Position numbers and translations under genes: made by a program. The notes beneath the pieces were generated by a model, which was given only the letters and a program-made list of their open reading frames with translations, was not told where the DNA came from and searched no databases. Below are positions 25,420-35,166 of a stretch of 64,000 bases of DNA, piece after piece. Where the stretch lies: positions 1-64,000 of the forward strand of contig CADCXA010000036.1 in the NCBI GenBank assembly GCA_902806565.1. Direction: 5' to 3'. The DNA is from Hypoxylon rubiginosum. Lineage: Eukaryota; Ascomycota; Sordariomycetes; Xylariales; Hypoxylaceae. Positions within the stretch are counted from its first letter, which is position 1. Each line of letters starts with the position of its first letter.

Positions 25420-26457
25420 TCAGGGGCAGTCACGGCAAACCCCCCCCCCCGGAGAAGGCATTACGATTGGATCGTCCTCCGAGATTTCTCTAGAGTAGCT
25501 CCAGTTCTTGATTGATTCCCAGTTCACACACACTGACCGAGCGTTGGATCGGCTTGTTGGCTTGCTCTGTTCGGCAGATGTCCATGCAAATGTATACAAG
25601 GCGGTGCTGCCATGGCACATTACGGTAATTCGAAGAGCCTCGATACAGTGATCTTTAGAGCATTATTATTAGCGACTTGGTGATTTCCATAAGGAGTGTC
25701 GATGGGTACATACCAAGATGTTGGTGAAGATAATGTTCTTGACCCTCCGTGATGTTCGCATAATACCTGTCGCGGTATAGATACAGACGCAGTTGTCGCT
25801 ATGCGGATAGATCAGCTACTAGTCATTACCGTTCGTATTGAAAAGCTTACCAAACAGTGAAGCTCATGGTATACAGCAAGGGTGGCAAGATAGCCTCCAC
25901 TACTCAGTTGAGTTGTCCCGTCTTCTAGAGACTCCTCCCCCTGAATCATCTCTTCACGAGTAGCAGCAAAGTACGTCGCTGCCGCACGATTAGCATAGAA
26001 CATGAAACGTATAGAGTAGAATCATTATTACGCGTTAAAAGACCATCCCATGCCTTTTCTTGCTCAACCGTTGGTGCCCCAGCGTACACACTGGGCTCAT
26101 TCTGATGTAAAGCGTGATTGCCATTTATCTCGTACTGGACGAAGTCCTTGGCTGGAGCTTGATGGTCGTAAGTAAATGAGCGAAATTAATGCAAGTATAC
26201 TTACACCAAGTGGCACCCTTCGGCATCGTGAGATGTGTTCTTCGAAACCCGCCGAACCAGATAAATCCGAATAACATGAAAATTATCAGGTGGAGGAAAA
26301 TGGTATAAGCACCTGGAAATGCAGGGGTGGCCTTCGGTTTATCACACCTAGGTGATATATCCGACTCTTGGTCGGTAAAGAGTTCTTCTGAGAGCCGTAG
26401 AGGCTGTTCCTCGTCTGGCAATAGCTTGCTCATTGCGCTGTTAGAGAGAAGTGTCAC
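25420..26457 (-). CDS. UstYa-family (DUF3328) oxidase
   Basis: Five exons (26457-26205, 26157-26032, 25978-25851, 25798-25714, 25652-25420) join in phase and give 274 residues. Translation could instead begin at the in-frame ATG at 26433 (MSKLLPDEE). A cytosolic N-terminus is followed by one transmembrane segment (about 50-70, YTIFLHLIIFMLFGFIWFGG). The luminal part carries both family-defining HxxHC motifs: HELHC (about 164-168) after GGYLATLAVY, and HLDHC (about 196-200) followed by IEALRITVMC. The closing Cys/Trp segment with VNWESIKNW is also typical. Known UstYa proteins act in fungal RiPP pathways (ustiloxin, asperipin, cyclochlorotine types), where they oxidise or cyclise peptide side chains. 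The gene is divergent from a small secreted peptide gene. An 11-G run in the last exon encodes Gly-Gly-Gly near the C-terminus. Confidence 0.85.
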
Positions 26458-26960
26458 CTAGCCGGAGCAAGATAGTACCAGACACGATATAGAAAATCAT
26501 CCGGTCTTTGAAGTCCTGCAAAGGAAACGATACAGAAAGGTTGAAGTTGATGGGTTATGTGGCACGAGGCCAACCATGCGATGGCGAGAACATGGAGCCC
26601 CCATACCCCCCTTTTGACCAACAGGCCTATGGTCCTACCCAGGTAGACAAGGGCTAAGACCCTGGCATTATGTGTCTCGGTCTGAAAATTTATTATGACT
26701 TTCACGGTGTCTACGAGCATTCATATCACCAGCCAACCGAATACCTTGCTGCTTATAACTTGAGTTGCATTGCATACGAACGGTGAGCCGTCTTTTTGAT
26801 ATAGGTATAAGTAGATTGTTGCAGGAGGCAGCTTTTCCTGAAACTGCGCATATTTAAGTATTCGTCTGCTCCCGTCCACAGTTGAGCTCGGGACATTTCT
26901 TACATCAAACTCAACCCAGTTTGAATACCCAATATCGTCTCATTCCCAAGCAGATCCATC
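26458..26960. promoter_or_regulatory. Shared divergent promoter of UstYa and secreted-peptide genes
   Basis: The two start codons face away from each other across 503 bp, so the promoters are shared or adjacent. A minus-strand open frame (26454-26720) upstream of the UstYa start looks like leader sequence. I cannot assign specific operator sites. Confidence 0.45.
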
Positions 26961-27205
26961 ATGTATTCAGTCAAAACTGTACTCATGTCCATTATCCTCG
27001 CCATCGGACTAGCACAGGCTGCTCCCTTGATTCAGAGTAAGATATCACCAAACCCCTTTCTACGTCTTATACCTAACAATGGAAAGATAGGGAGTCGGCC
27101 CTCAAGGGCAGCAACTTCGAGAACCGCGATTTGCAGGAGTGCCGTCAGGCCAACGACCCCGACTACGCTGCCCCTGAGGGTATCCAAGCTGACCCATGCT
27201 TCTAA
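26961..27205 (+). CDS. Small secreted two-cysteine peptide, possible RiPP precursor
   Basis: Exon 1 (26961-27036) and exon 2 (27087-27205) join through a 50-bp intron (GTAAGA, branch ACCTAAC, acceptor AAAG) to give 64 residues. Residues 1-20 form a clear signal peptide with a cleavage site at AQA/AP. The mature part of about 44 residues is acidic and has only two cysteines (44 and 63), one tyrosine in NDPDYAAPEG, and the end GIQADPCF. Without the intron, the same start reads into an unrelated basic frame, so splicing defines the product. It lies 503 bp from a UstYa gene transcribed the other way and 961 bp before a monooxygenase. It lacks the repeated cores and the KR sites of classic dikaritin precursors. 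It could instead be an ordinary effector-like secreted peptide. Confidence 0.65.
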
Positions 27206-28165
27206 ACCCAACTCTTCGTCGTCTAGGCTTCGACACAGTTGTGATTGGATAGGAGGAGGTTATTGAGTGGCCAATTGGGTGTCGAGCGAGAGCTAGGAAC
27301 GGTGAAATGCGGTCCGCTTGATGTTATACAAGATACCACCGAGCTTTGAGCTGCTTGTAGTGCTGCCATGAAGTTTAGATAAGCCCGAAGAGACACGTCA
27401 CAAGTTCACCAGCTGAAAGGGTCTTTTACATGATGTGTGATCAACCCCCTATCCAGGCTACATATATCGCAGACTCGGATTGGTTACCAACCAGCATTGT
27501 CCTAGATCCCGTATGTGACAACATAGACAAGTGCAGCCGTATCCCAGGGTACGCAACGTTCGACGAATAAAATCGCATGGTCTTGGTTTAAGGTTGGATA
27601 GAATAGGAATGGCCTGGGATGCAGTATACCCGGGCAGGTAATGTGATTATGTGCCAATGCGGCTCAGTTACCATCCTGACTTGTTTGGTAACTGGTAGCT
27701 CACCCTTTTAACTCTAATCGAAGAGCCCTGCCGTCTACCATAGAAGGAGTATCTACTTGTTACAATGACTCCTGGTGTGGAATGATAAAATTCAAGGGCT
27801 TATTTTCTCCTGTGCTATACACGGGCTTATATGTTGGTTCTTAGAGTCCTCAGCCTTTACCCTTTGCCGTCATACCCTCACAAGTAAGAATTAGAGAGTA
27901 TGATTAATTAATCACCACCTAATGACTATGGCTTCTGGTTTGGGGATTACCACTGCCACACACGTAATCCGTGTTAGTACAGAGCTTGGTGTTACACGAA
28001 GTAAGGGGGTCTTTGTATGCATAGCACACACGCTACCACCAACAATTACAGTAGGTATCTTTAATACCTGAATATCTCAGTGACATATCGAGCCGTTTAT
28101 TTGAACAGGCTTCCCCATTAGCTTAGAGCTCCAAGGAAACGCTATTGACTCTCAATTTATTTCCA
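27206..28165. other. Intergenic region upstream of the monooxygenase
   Basis: This 960-bp stretch has no recognisable gene on either strand. It probably holds the 3' end of the peptide gene and the promoter of the FAD monooxygenase. Confidence 0.45.
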
Positions 28166-29465
28166 ATGACGCACGAACAGTTCCGTGTGGCCATAATCGG
28201 CGGTGGGCTGGCTGGAGCCGCACTGGCAAACGCTCTAGTTCGCATCTCTCACGTAGACGTCCACGTCTTTGAATCGGCACCCGAGTTCTCGGAGCGTGGC
28301 GCGGCGGTAGGGCTTTCTAAGAATGCCCAGCTAGCTCTAGTGAGTGGTTTATATATGAACAAGTTTCAACTTTACAAGGGGCTCACTAATGGCCTTCTCA
28401 GGGCTCGGGGCCAGAAGCCGGGACTATCGTCCTCGACCTCGCGGCGGATGACCCCGGCATGATTGTGCATCGGGCTTCTCTCCTTCGCGAGCTTATTGCC
28501 CCGTTGCCGAAGGAGTCTCTCCACCCCAATAAGAAGCTCACCGCCATCAATCCTAATGAATCTGGCGTCGAAGTAGCTTTCCAAGACGGTACCGTCTATC
28601 ATTTCGATGCAGTGATCGGCGCAGACGGCATATTCAGCACGGTCCGGGAGCATGTCCTCCGGGGCGTCGGCGCTGACGAGCAGTCTTCCGCATCGCCGGC
28701 GGGGTTCTGGGACTGCAGGAATGTGGTTCCGTTCGAAAAGGCCAAGGCGGCCCTAGGTGAGGAATACTTCGACGTCGACCGACAATACGACTGGGTCGGG
28801 GACGGTGCGTTTATCCTGCATGACGTCCTGGAAGATAGGACTATGGTCCAGTGCGTCATATCGGGTGTCGAAAAGGATGCCTCGAAAGATCGAGACAGGA
28901 GGCGTCCGCTTACACGGGAAGCCTTGGCCGCATCATTAAGCAGCTGGCTGGGCGGTCCAATTGCCGACTGTATGATCAGTGTATGTACTTGTTGAAAACT
29001 TCCTTTCTATGTTAAGGAGACATTTTGACTATTTCGCAGCTCATCTGCGACCAACCTGATCTATCCGGATACTCCCAGTGGGAGCACAAGTCGACTCCGA
29101 CTTACGTCCGCGAGCGGGTCTGCCTCGTAGGCGACGCCGCCCACGCAACCTCGCCGTGGCAAGGTGCCGGCACTGGGTTGGCCATCGAGGATGCGATGGT
29201 CCTCGGAGCCCTCTTCGCCAGCATCTCGTCCGCGAATGAGATCTCCGCCGCATTCAAGGCGTACGACTTACTAAGGCGGCCTCGGTGTCAGCAGGTCATC
29301 GACTCGAGCCGAGAGACGGGGCTGATACTCTGCGGGCAGGTAGACTTGCATGCGGACGAGTTGAGGGAATTGCTTGCGCCGAGATGGAACTTCATTTTCG
29401 GGCTGGACATGGAGCTGCACAAGCGTGAAGCGCTGGAGGCGTTGAGGACGGCGCAGCAGAAGTGA
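28166..29465 (+). CDS. FAD-dependent monooxygenase (salicylate-hydroxylase-like)
   Basis: Three exons (28166-28339, 28402-28980, 29040-29465) with phase-0 introns give about 392 residues. The N-terminus has the FAD-binding GxGxxG-type motif IIGGGLAG (about 10-17), and DAVIGADGIFSTVR carries the DG motif. GDAAHATSPWQGAGTGLAIEDA (from about 282) is the second FAD-binding motif of the PHBH-fold class A flavin monooxygenases. Proteins of this class hydroxylate aromatic or other small substrates with NAD(P)H and oxygen. Between NAQLAL (end of exon 1) and GSGPEAGTIV (start of exon 2), relatives usually have roughly 25 further residues. Here the intron sits at that gap and does not encode them. The protein is therefore somewhat short and may be impaired. 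The substrate cannot be inferred. Confidence 0.85.
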
Positions 29466-29577
29466 CAGGATGGATACGAGTCGGGTTGTTGAGGTAAATG
29501 TGATTCGACTAGCACGTCTTACCTTGTATGCTATACCAGTTCCATTATGACAGTCCGGTTCAGCTATGAAGTATGAT

Positions 29578-29610
<33 letters not shown>

Positions 29611-29958
29611 GGAGCTCGTATAAGGGAGGGATGGATATGATCTCGCTTGCCTTCTATTTTCCCTAATAGAGGCTACTGTGAGACCGAGTACCTAGGTATT
29701 TAGAGATACGCGTGTAAAAGCAGACGATAATTGGGTAAGGTCGGAAGCCATCGCCTTAATTTCGGTGTGCTAACCACGTGTCTGATATTGAACGAATGAG
29801 TATTTCATAATAGGTCATCACTAGATCCACCGACGTGCTATATAAGTCGGCATTCCAGTTCCTTAAGGGGCACCGCTTCGAGATCAAGTGATTATAAAGG
29901 AAACCTGACATATATTTATGAAAGCGACATAGGAAGTCTGATTACCGCCTTTTGAACT
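29466..29958. other. Convergent 3' intergenic region
   Basis: It contains a CT microsatellite (29580-29609) and one TACCTAGGTA palindrome (29689-29698). No gene is seen. Confidence 0.5.
29580..29609 (+). repeat. CT dinucleotide microsatellite
   Basis: Fifteen consecutive CT units are visible. Confidence 0.95.
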
Positions 29959-31313
29959 CTACGTTGATGATAACCTGCACATTGACCGATACCATCGTAA
30001 TTCCTCGGGAGAAAATACCGCAAATTTTTCTTGCGCACATATGTGCATGAACCGTACAACGTCCCTAGATAGAGGCTGGTCGCGCACGTCATGATACCCT
30101 GGCGCCCCTAAAGTTATAGGCACCTTATCCATCTCGTCGTGAGAACCACTTGCTAGGCTCGGTTCCTTAGCAGTGCCGAAGAGACCTTGAGGTTCAAAAC
30201 ATAAGCCGCTCGAATCCCCAAGCGTTCGGGACATGCTCAGTGCTACGTACTGGAGGAACTAGGCGTGTCGAAGCTCGACTGGCTGAAGGAGGGAGCCGAG
30301 CTGTCGTTGCCGAACGAGAATGATGAATTGAACGGGGGTTGCTGGCCCTGCTTTGCCTGTCCCCAGAACGACCAGCTGTCGGCCGAGGGAGGCGCCGAAG
30401 CCGACACGTCGTCGCTGGTCTTTCCGCTTTGCTCCCCTTTTTGTTCTGGTGATCGCAATTCCTCCCCAACCGGACCTGAAGCGGGGTCAGGAGCCGCTGG
30501 CATTCCAGCCTCATTAGAGCCCTCAAATGCCGCCCCCCAATCAAAAGCACTCGTCTTCCCCTTTTTCTTCGATTTCCCTTTCTTTTTCAACTTTCCGGTC
30601 CCCGCATAAAACCAATTGCCTTCAAGTCCTGGATCGGGGTTACAGGCTGGCTGCGTCTCGGAAGGCAGAACGGCGGTAGGTTCTTGACCTTGGGTTGCGA
30701 CTGGCCGCAACGCGTCCTTCTTCTCGTGCCACAGATCAACCATGGCCGCGAGAAGGAAGCTAGGAAGCGACACCTTCTGGCGAGAGTGTTCCGGAAGATC
30801 ATCCATAGGGGATGCGGAGGGGTTTTCCATAAGCAGCTCGATTAGGGACTTGACGTAGTCGCGAAACCATGTGTCGTCGGCTGTATAAAGCTCAGCCATC
30901 GCCAAGTTGAGGAGCTGTGCTACTGGTAGGTCGCGCCCAAGACGTTTGATTTCTTCCCTGGTGAGCTCTTCTAGAGTATGCATCTCATATTCTCTAGCCA
31001 ACGCGTACACCCGCACACATGTTTCAAATTCGGCAGCTCTCTTTTCATTGGGGGACGATCCTTTTGGTTTGAGACTCTGGTACGTGCCGGTATAAAGGTA
31101 ATGAACAAGGGTGTGGCCCGATTCGTAAGAAATATCTCCCATTATGACTGTGTAACGGGAGTGTCGTGCAATATCATAATCACCCCGGCGTCCGACACGA
31201 GAGAACAGCTTGGGATATTTCTGAAGGAACGCCTCAGGAACGCGGAGCGGTTCTCCATTTCTGAACTGTATAACCCTAGTATAGTCATACGGGCTTGAGT
31301 CCGCCGTTAGCAT
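29959..31313 (-). CDS. BTB/POZ domain protein with disordered C-terminus
   Basis: The N-terminal BTB-like domain (about 10-130) reads YDYTRVIQFRNGEPLRVPEA, YTVIMGDISYESGHTLVHYL and LYTGTYQ. It is followed by a helical region (KRAAEFETCVRVYALAREY, MHTLEELTREEIK) like that of fungal BTB proteins. BTB domains mediate protein-protein contacts, often as adaptors, but the role here is unknown. A lysine-rich linker and Ser/Phe/Gly-rich sequence come next. If translation ran on, the main exon would stop at 30243. I propose a 65-bp intron (30250-30186, GTACGT to CAAG) that joins in phase to a final exon reading SSSLFGTAKEPS and ending with FSPEELRWYRS. This gives about 429 residues. The intron lacks an obvious branch point, so this end is less certain. 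I place the start at the ATG at 31313. Confidence 0.7.
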
Positions 31314-32032
31314 CAAGGCAAGCGCATCAAGACGAGAAAATGGCGCCCTACGATGTATCTGGCCGTGTATCCACCACTTCCGTCTGACAGTCTTCAGTTG
31401 CCTGAGGCAAGGTACTCTTTTCGTCCGCCATCTCTGCTTTTCGACCTTGAATGAAATTTCCTCTATTCTAAAGGCAGTAGAGATACCGGTTTTGTCGTTT
31501 GTTAACTACCAGCGGGAGTAGTTGTGAAGGGTAGGTTTTGCAGTCGTGAATTTGGAGCCAACAGTATCGCGTTTGAAATGTGATAAGTCAGACGCGCTTA
31601 GGCCGCCATTAGGCAACCAGATCGGAGTATGAATAACCAAACGTACCGTGTACGAAATCGCACCGTGCTGATGTAGGACATGGCTGGCTACCTGCCGATG
31701 TGATTCGCAGAACTAGGCAATATCAGCGTAGACATAAGCATCAAGTAAAATCGATCACTAGTTACTTGCGCGGGTTGAACACACCCACGCCCCCCCCGAA
31801 TGGAGAGTATACATACCTCCTGAACACCTACACGAAGAAAAACGCCTTCTTATGAGGATAAATTTTCATATTCATGGGTATCATATCGTATCAAGCAGTT
31901 TAGGCCCCTTTTCTTCCAGAGGTGCCTACAAAACAGTCGCCAAAAGACCATCGTACGCCACACCTAAATGCCCATGTTATAAGTGCTGAAATCTTGCACA
32001 CCTAACACACTCTAGCATTCCCCTGTCTTTCA
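31314..32032. other. Intergenic region
   Basis: This 0.7-kb gap holds the BTB promoter and the 3' side of the next minus-strand gene. No gene or clear repeat is seen. Confidence 0.5.
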
Positions 32033-33448
32033 TTAGAAGAAAGTACTCTTCTTCTTCTGCACCTTCCCCGTCCCCTCGCCCCCGCTCCCGCCCCTCCTCC
32101 TCCCCGCTGAGCCGCTGCCCGACGCGTTCCCGTTCCCGTATCCGTACCCGCCCCCCTGCGGCGGCGGCGCCCCGGGGCTACTCCCCACGCCGTGGAACCA
32201 GCTGCCGAAGACGCCGCCGTGAGGCTGCTGCTGCTGCTGCGGCCGGGGCCCGGCGCTCATCGGGCGCGGGGGCGGAGCTGGAGGGTGCAGCTGAGCGGCA
32301 TTGTTGTTATTATTATGTCGCGGGGGCAGGCTGGGCTTAGGCCCGAAGTCCTGGCCCGCGAGTCCGAACTCCTTGCGCAGGCGCTCCGTCTCCCTGGCCA
32401 CCTCGGCGTCGCGGCGCTGGCGCTCTCTTTCCTCGTCCTCGAGCATCTTCTTAATGCGCTTCTGCTCGGCGCGGTCGCGCTTCGCGCGCTCACGCTCCTC
32501 CTGCTGGACTAGCGCTTGTAGCCGCTTGGTCTCGGCATCGATCCCAGCAGTGTCCCGCGGCGGCGTCGGCTGCTGCGTGACGGGCGAGGTGGCCTTGGCG
32601 GGAGGCGTGTTGCCGATCGCGCTGGTCATCATGTGCGCCGGCGACGTGGAGGCGGCCGGGGTGGGCCTCGAGTTCTTGCGCTTGTTGGGCGCGCCGGCGA
32701 CGTTGAAGGTGTCCCGGGTCGGAGAGAGATATATCTCACGGATAACCTCGGCACCGAGCAGTAGCACGACCTCGAGACCTTTGCGGTCTTCTATTTCCAC
32801 TCTCCGTAGATTCGGCTCGTACATGGTAAGACTGGGCTCCTTGGCGTGCTTGTACATTGCTATGGTAATATCTGGGTCCTTGTTCTTTCTGCCGTCTACC
32901 GACGTGCCTGTCATGTAGCACGTCATGTCCTTGGAAAACTTGCTATCCCTCTTCCACTTAAACATGATTTTAGGCGTGAGGCTGCTAGCGCCCGGATGAT
33001 TTAGCTGGCGGTCGACCTTGGACACGGACGGCACGCGGAAGCTCTGCTGGGGCATCTCGAATTCCCACGACTCCTTCCCCGTCCAAGTGCTCTTCTCGCC
33101 CTTCACAGCAACCTGCTGTTCCGGATTGTAGAGTTGTATTGTAAAACCGTCGGGTATTAGAGGTACGGGCGGGGGAGGTATGCCATTTTGTTGTCTGACT
33201 TCGGCGGCGGAAAGAGTAGGTTGTTGGAATTCGGGCTCGATCAAAACCTCGCCGAAAATAACATCTTGTATTGCTGCGTCCCCCAAGGCTACGGCATACT
33301 TGTTTTTGGATTGGGGTAGGTCTGGGTTTATTTTTTGAATCGAATATTCACCAACAGGTTCGGAGCCACTCTGGGTGAAGTAGAGGATATTCAGGAGCGG
33401 ATCAGACGAACGTCTGTAGAAAAACGCAGGTAGGTTCTCGTCGAGCAT
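32033..33448 (-). CDS. Conserved fungal protein with beta-rich N-terminus and coiled coil
   Basis: A single exon encodes 471 residues. I do not recognise a named family. Residues 1 to about 245 look like a folded, beta-rich region (PLLNILYFTQSGSEPVGEYS, FTIQLYNPEQQVAVKGE, PKIMFKWKRDSKFSKDMTCY, RKGLEVVLLLGAEVIREIYL). Residues about 300-360 form a highly charged coiled coil (QQEERERAKRDRAEQKRIKK). The rest is Pro/Gly/Asn-rich and disordered, ending in a lysine cluster, KVQKKKSTFF. The unbroken open frame and GC-rich codon use support a real gene. It has no signal peptide or membrane segment, which suggests a cytosolic or nuclear protein. Confidence 0.75.
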   Translation of the reverse strand: MLDENLPAFFYRRSSDPLLNILYFTQSGSEPVGEYSIQKINPDLPQSKNKYAVALGDAAIQDVIFGEVLIEPEFQQPTLSAAEVRQQNGIPPPPVPLIPDGFTIQLYNPEQQVAVKGEKSTWTGKESWEFEMPQQSFRVPSVSKVDRQLNHPGASSLTPKIMFKWKRDSKFSKDMTCYMTGTSVDGRKNKDPDITIAMYKHAKEPSLTMYEPNLRRVEIEDRKGLEVVLLLGAEVIREIYLSPTRDTFNVAGAPNKRKNSRPTPAASTSPAHMMTSAIGNTPPAKATSPVTQQPTPPRDTAGIDAETKRLQALVQQEERERAKRDRAEQKRIKKMLEDEERERQRRDAEVARETERLRKEFGLAGQDFGPKPSLPPRHNNNNNAAQLHPPAPPPRPMSAGPRPQQQQQPHGGVFGSWFHGVGSSPGAPPPQGGGYGYGNGNASGSGSAGRRRGGSGGEGTGKVQKKKSTFF

Positions 33449-35166
33449 GTTGAAGTGTTGCGTACGTCAAGTTAGTAGTTTCCAGTTATTTGCATGTGAA
33501 TGTACATTTTATGATCGTGGCAGGCTACACGAGGACAAGCGGACGAAGAGTCAAGACGGATGGCGGGTGATATATAATTGGTCCAGCAGAGGAAAAGAAG
33601 GAGGTCGAAATCTAAATATATGTATGTCTTCGAAAAGTGTCGCAGCTGACCAGGGCTGCCAGGAGTACGTAGGTGGGTAGGGTAGGGACGGAAAGGATGA
33701 CGAAGCAAAAACTAGGCGCTGATCTCGGTCTGCATGGCGAAGAGATGGAGGCTGAGTTTGGATTGCCCTTGACAAAAAGAATGGAGGCGTGCCAAGGGTT
33801 TACTCTGTAATCTTCAAAAGAGCCAACGAGTACACCGATGCAATGCGAATAAAGAAAAAAACAGGACATACACTATATACTTATGTACTGTACAAGAACT
33901 TGGAGAACTCGAGTCTGGAAGCGACGGATGGTATTATCGCAAAGTCACCAATCGTTTAGCAGACTGGTAGACCGAACGCTGTCGTCATGTGCCTTTTTTT
34001 GTCCCTTCATCCCTTCCCACATGTGATGCTCCCAGGCTCCTCAGTGGGCTGGTGGGTTGGTGGGACCTGAACTTACAGGGACCATCCCGCTGGAGAGTGA
34101 ACTGTAACGGCCGAGCGAGTACTGAAAGGAACTCCGCGCCACAGGGCTAGAGGCTGTGTAACTCAGCTCAGAGCACTTTGGCCAATCGAATTGCTGATTA
34201 TACATCTCTAGACTCGTCGACTCTCGGCTTCAGCATAATCAACACGCGTACAGCCCATCTTGCTGTGTAGATCTACATTATGAACTGGATTGGCTTGCGC
34301 AACAAAGTCTCTAGATCAACACTTCCCCTCTTCCTTCATCACCAAACAACTGTTGACAGCTATAGCTGTTAGCAATCCATTCTCCATTAGTCTAGGTAAG
34401 TACCCAACCATACCGATCAACTAACCTAGCATCGTTTGACAGAATTGTAACAATAAGTCACACCTCCTAAGATCGCCCGGTATACCCATAAGGATGAACA
34501 CGGTCTGACAGTCTAGTATAGCCTCATGTTGCCAGTTTTCTATGTAAGGCGGATACCCAAGACTAGGGACTATTGTACTACCATATACGAAACTCCGATC
34601 CTCAGTCGACGTAAGGAACACCCACATGTCGTTATTGTTCAACGGTGTACGAGGATGTATGGAGAATTTCCTACCCAGATGAACATTCAAGTAACTACTT
34701 AAGGTATCGTACCACAGAAATGAGACATTGGCTCTCAAAGTTATATAGGATTGATATTCATTATCGTCTGCTTCCTCTAACATTAACTCTTGCCCCTACA
34801 TCCCTCAGGTCCTCTTTACATGAAAAACTCATGGTATAAACGCTATAAAAAAAAAAGGGAGTCAACCTCAACACCGGGAGTGAGACAAATTCCACCCAGC
34901 AAGACGCTAACAGGCAATGGAATACATCGTCAGATCGATGACGAGAGTGTAAGTGTAAGTGTGCTATATATATACAAGACAAGCTGATATCGACAGACAC
35001 GGAGCCGTCTGTCCCTTTGAGTTCTCATGTCGATAATTCGAAGGAAAATACCCATGGCACTGGGAATAGTAATCAAGATGGAATGAAATATTGTTCGCTG
35101 TATTGATCTGATGGTGTTGATATTAGGTAGATACCTACTAGGTAGGTATGGATGTGGCTTGGTCAA
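33449..35166. other. Intergenic region without a recognised gene
   Basis: This 1.7-kb stretch has one minus-strand open frame (34421-34783, 120 codons) with mixed composition but no known motif or convincing splice partners. Imperfect TAGGTA palindromes lie near 35124-35149. Confidence 0.45.

Noticed and set aside
26454..26720. Minus-strand frame upstream of the UstYa start
   Set aside because: Could be an upstream exon, but no phase-compatible junction improves the UstYa N-terminus, which is already typical.
34421..34783. 120-codon minus-strand frame
   Set aside because: It looks somewhat protein-like but has no recognisable domain, no neighbouring exons and no promoter context; kept only as a note.
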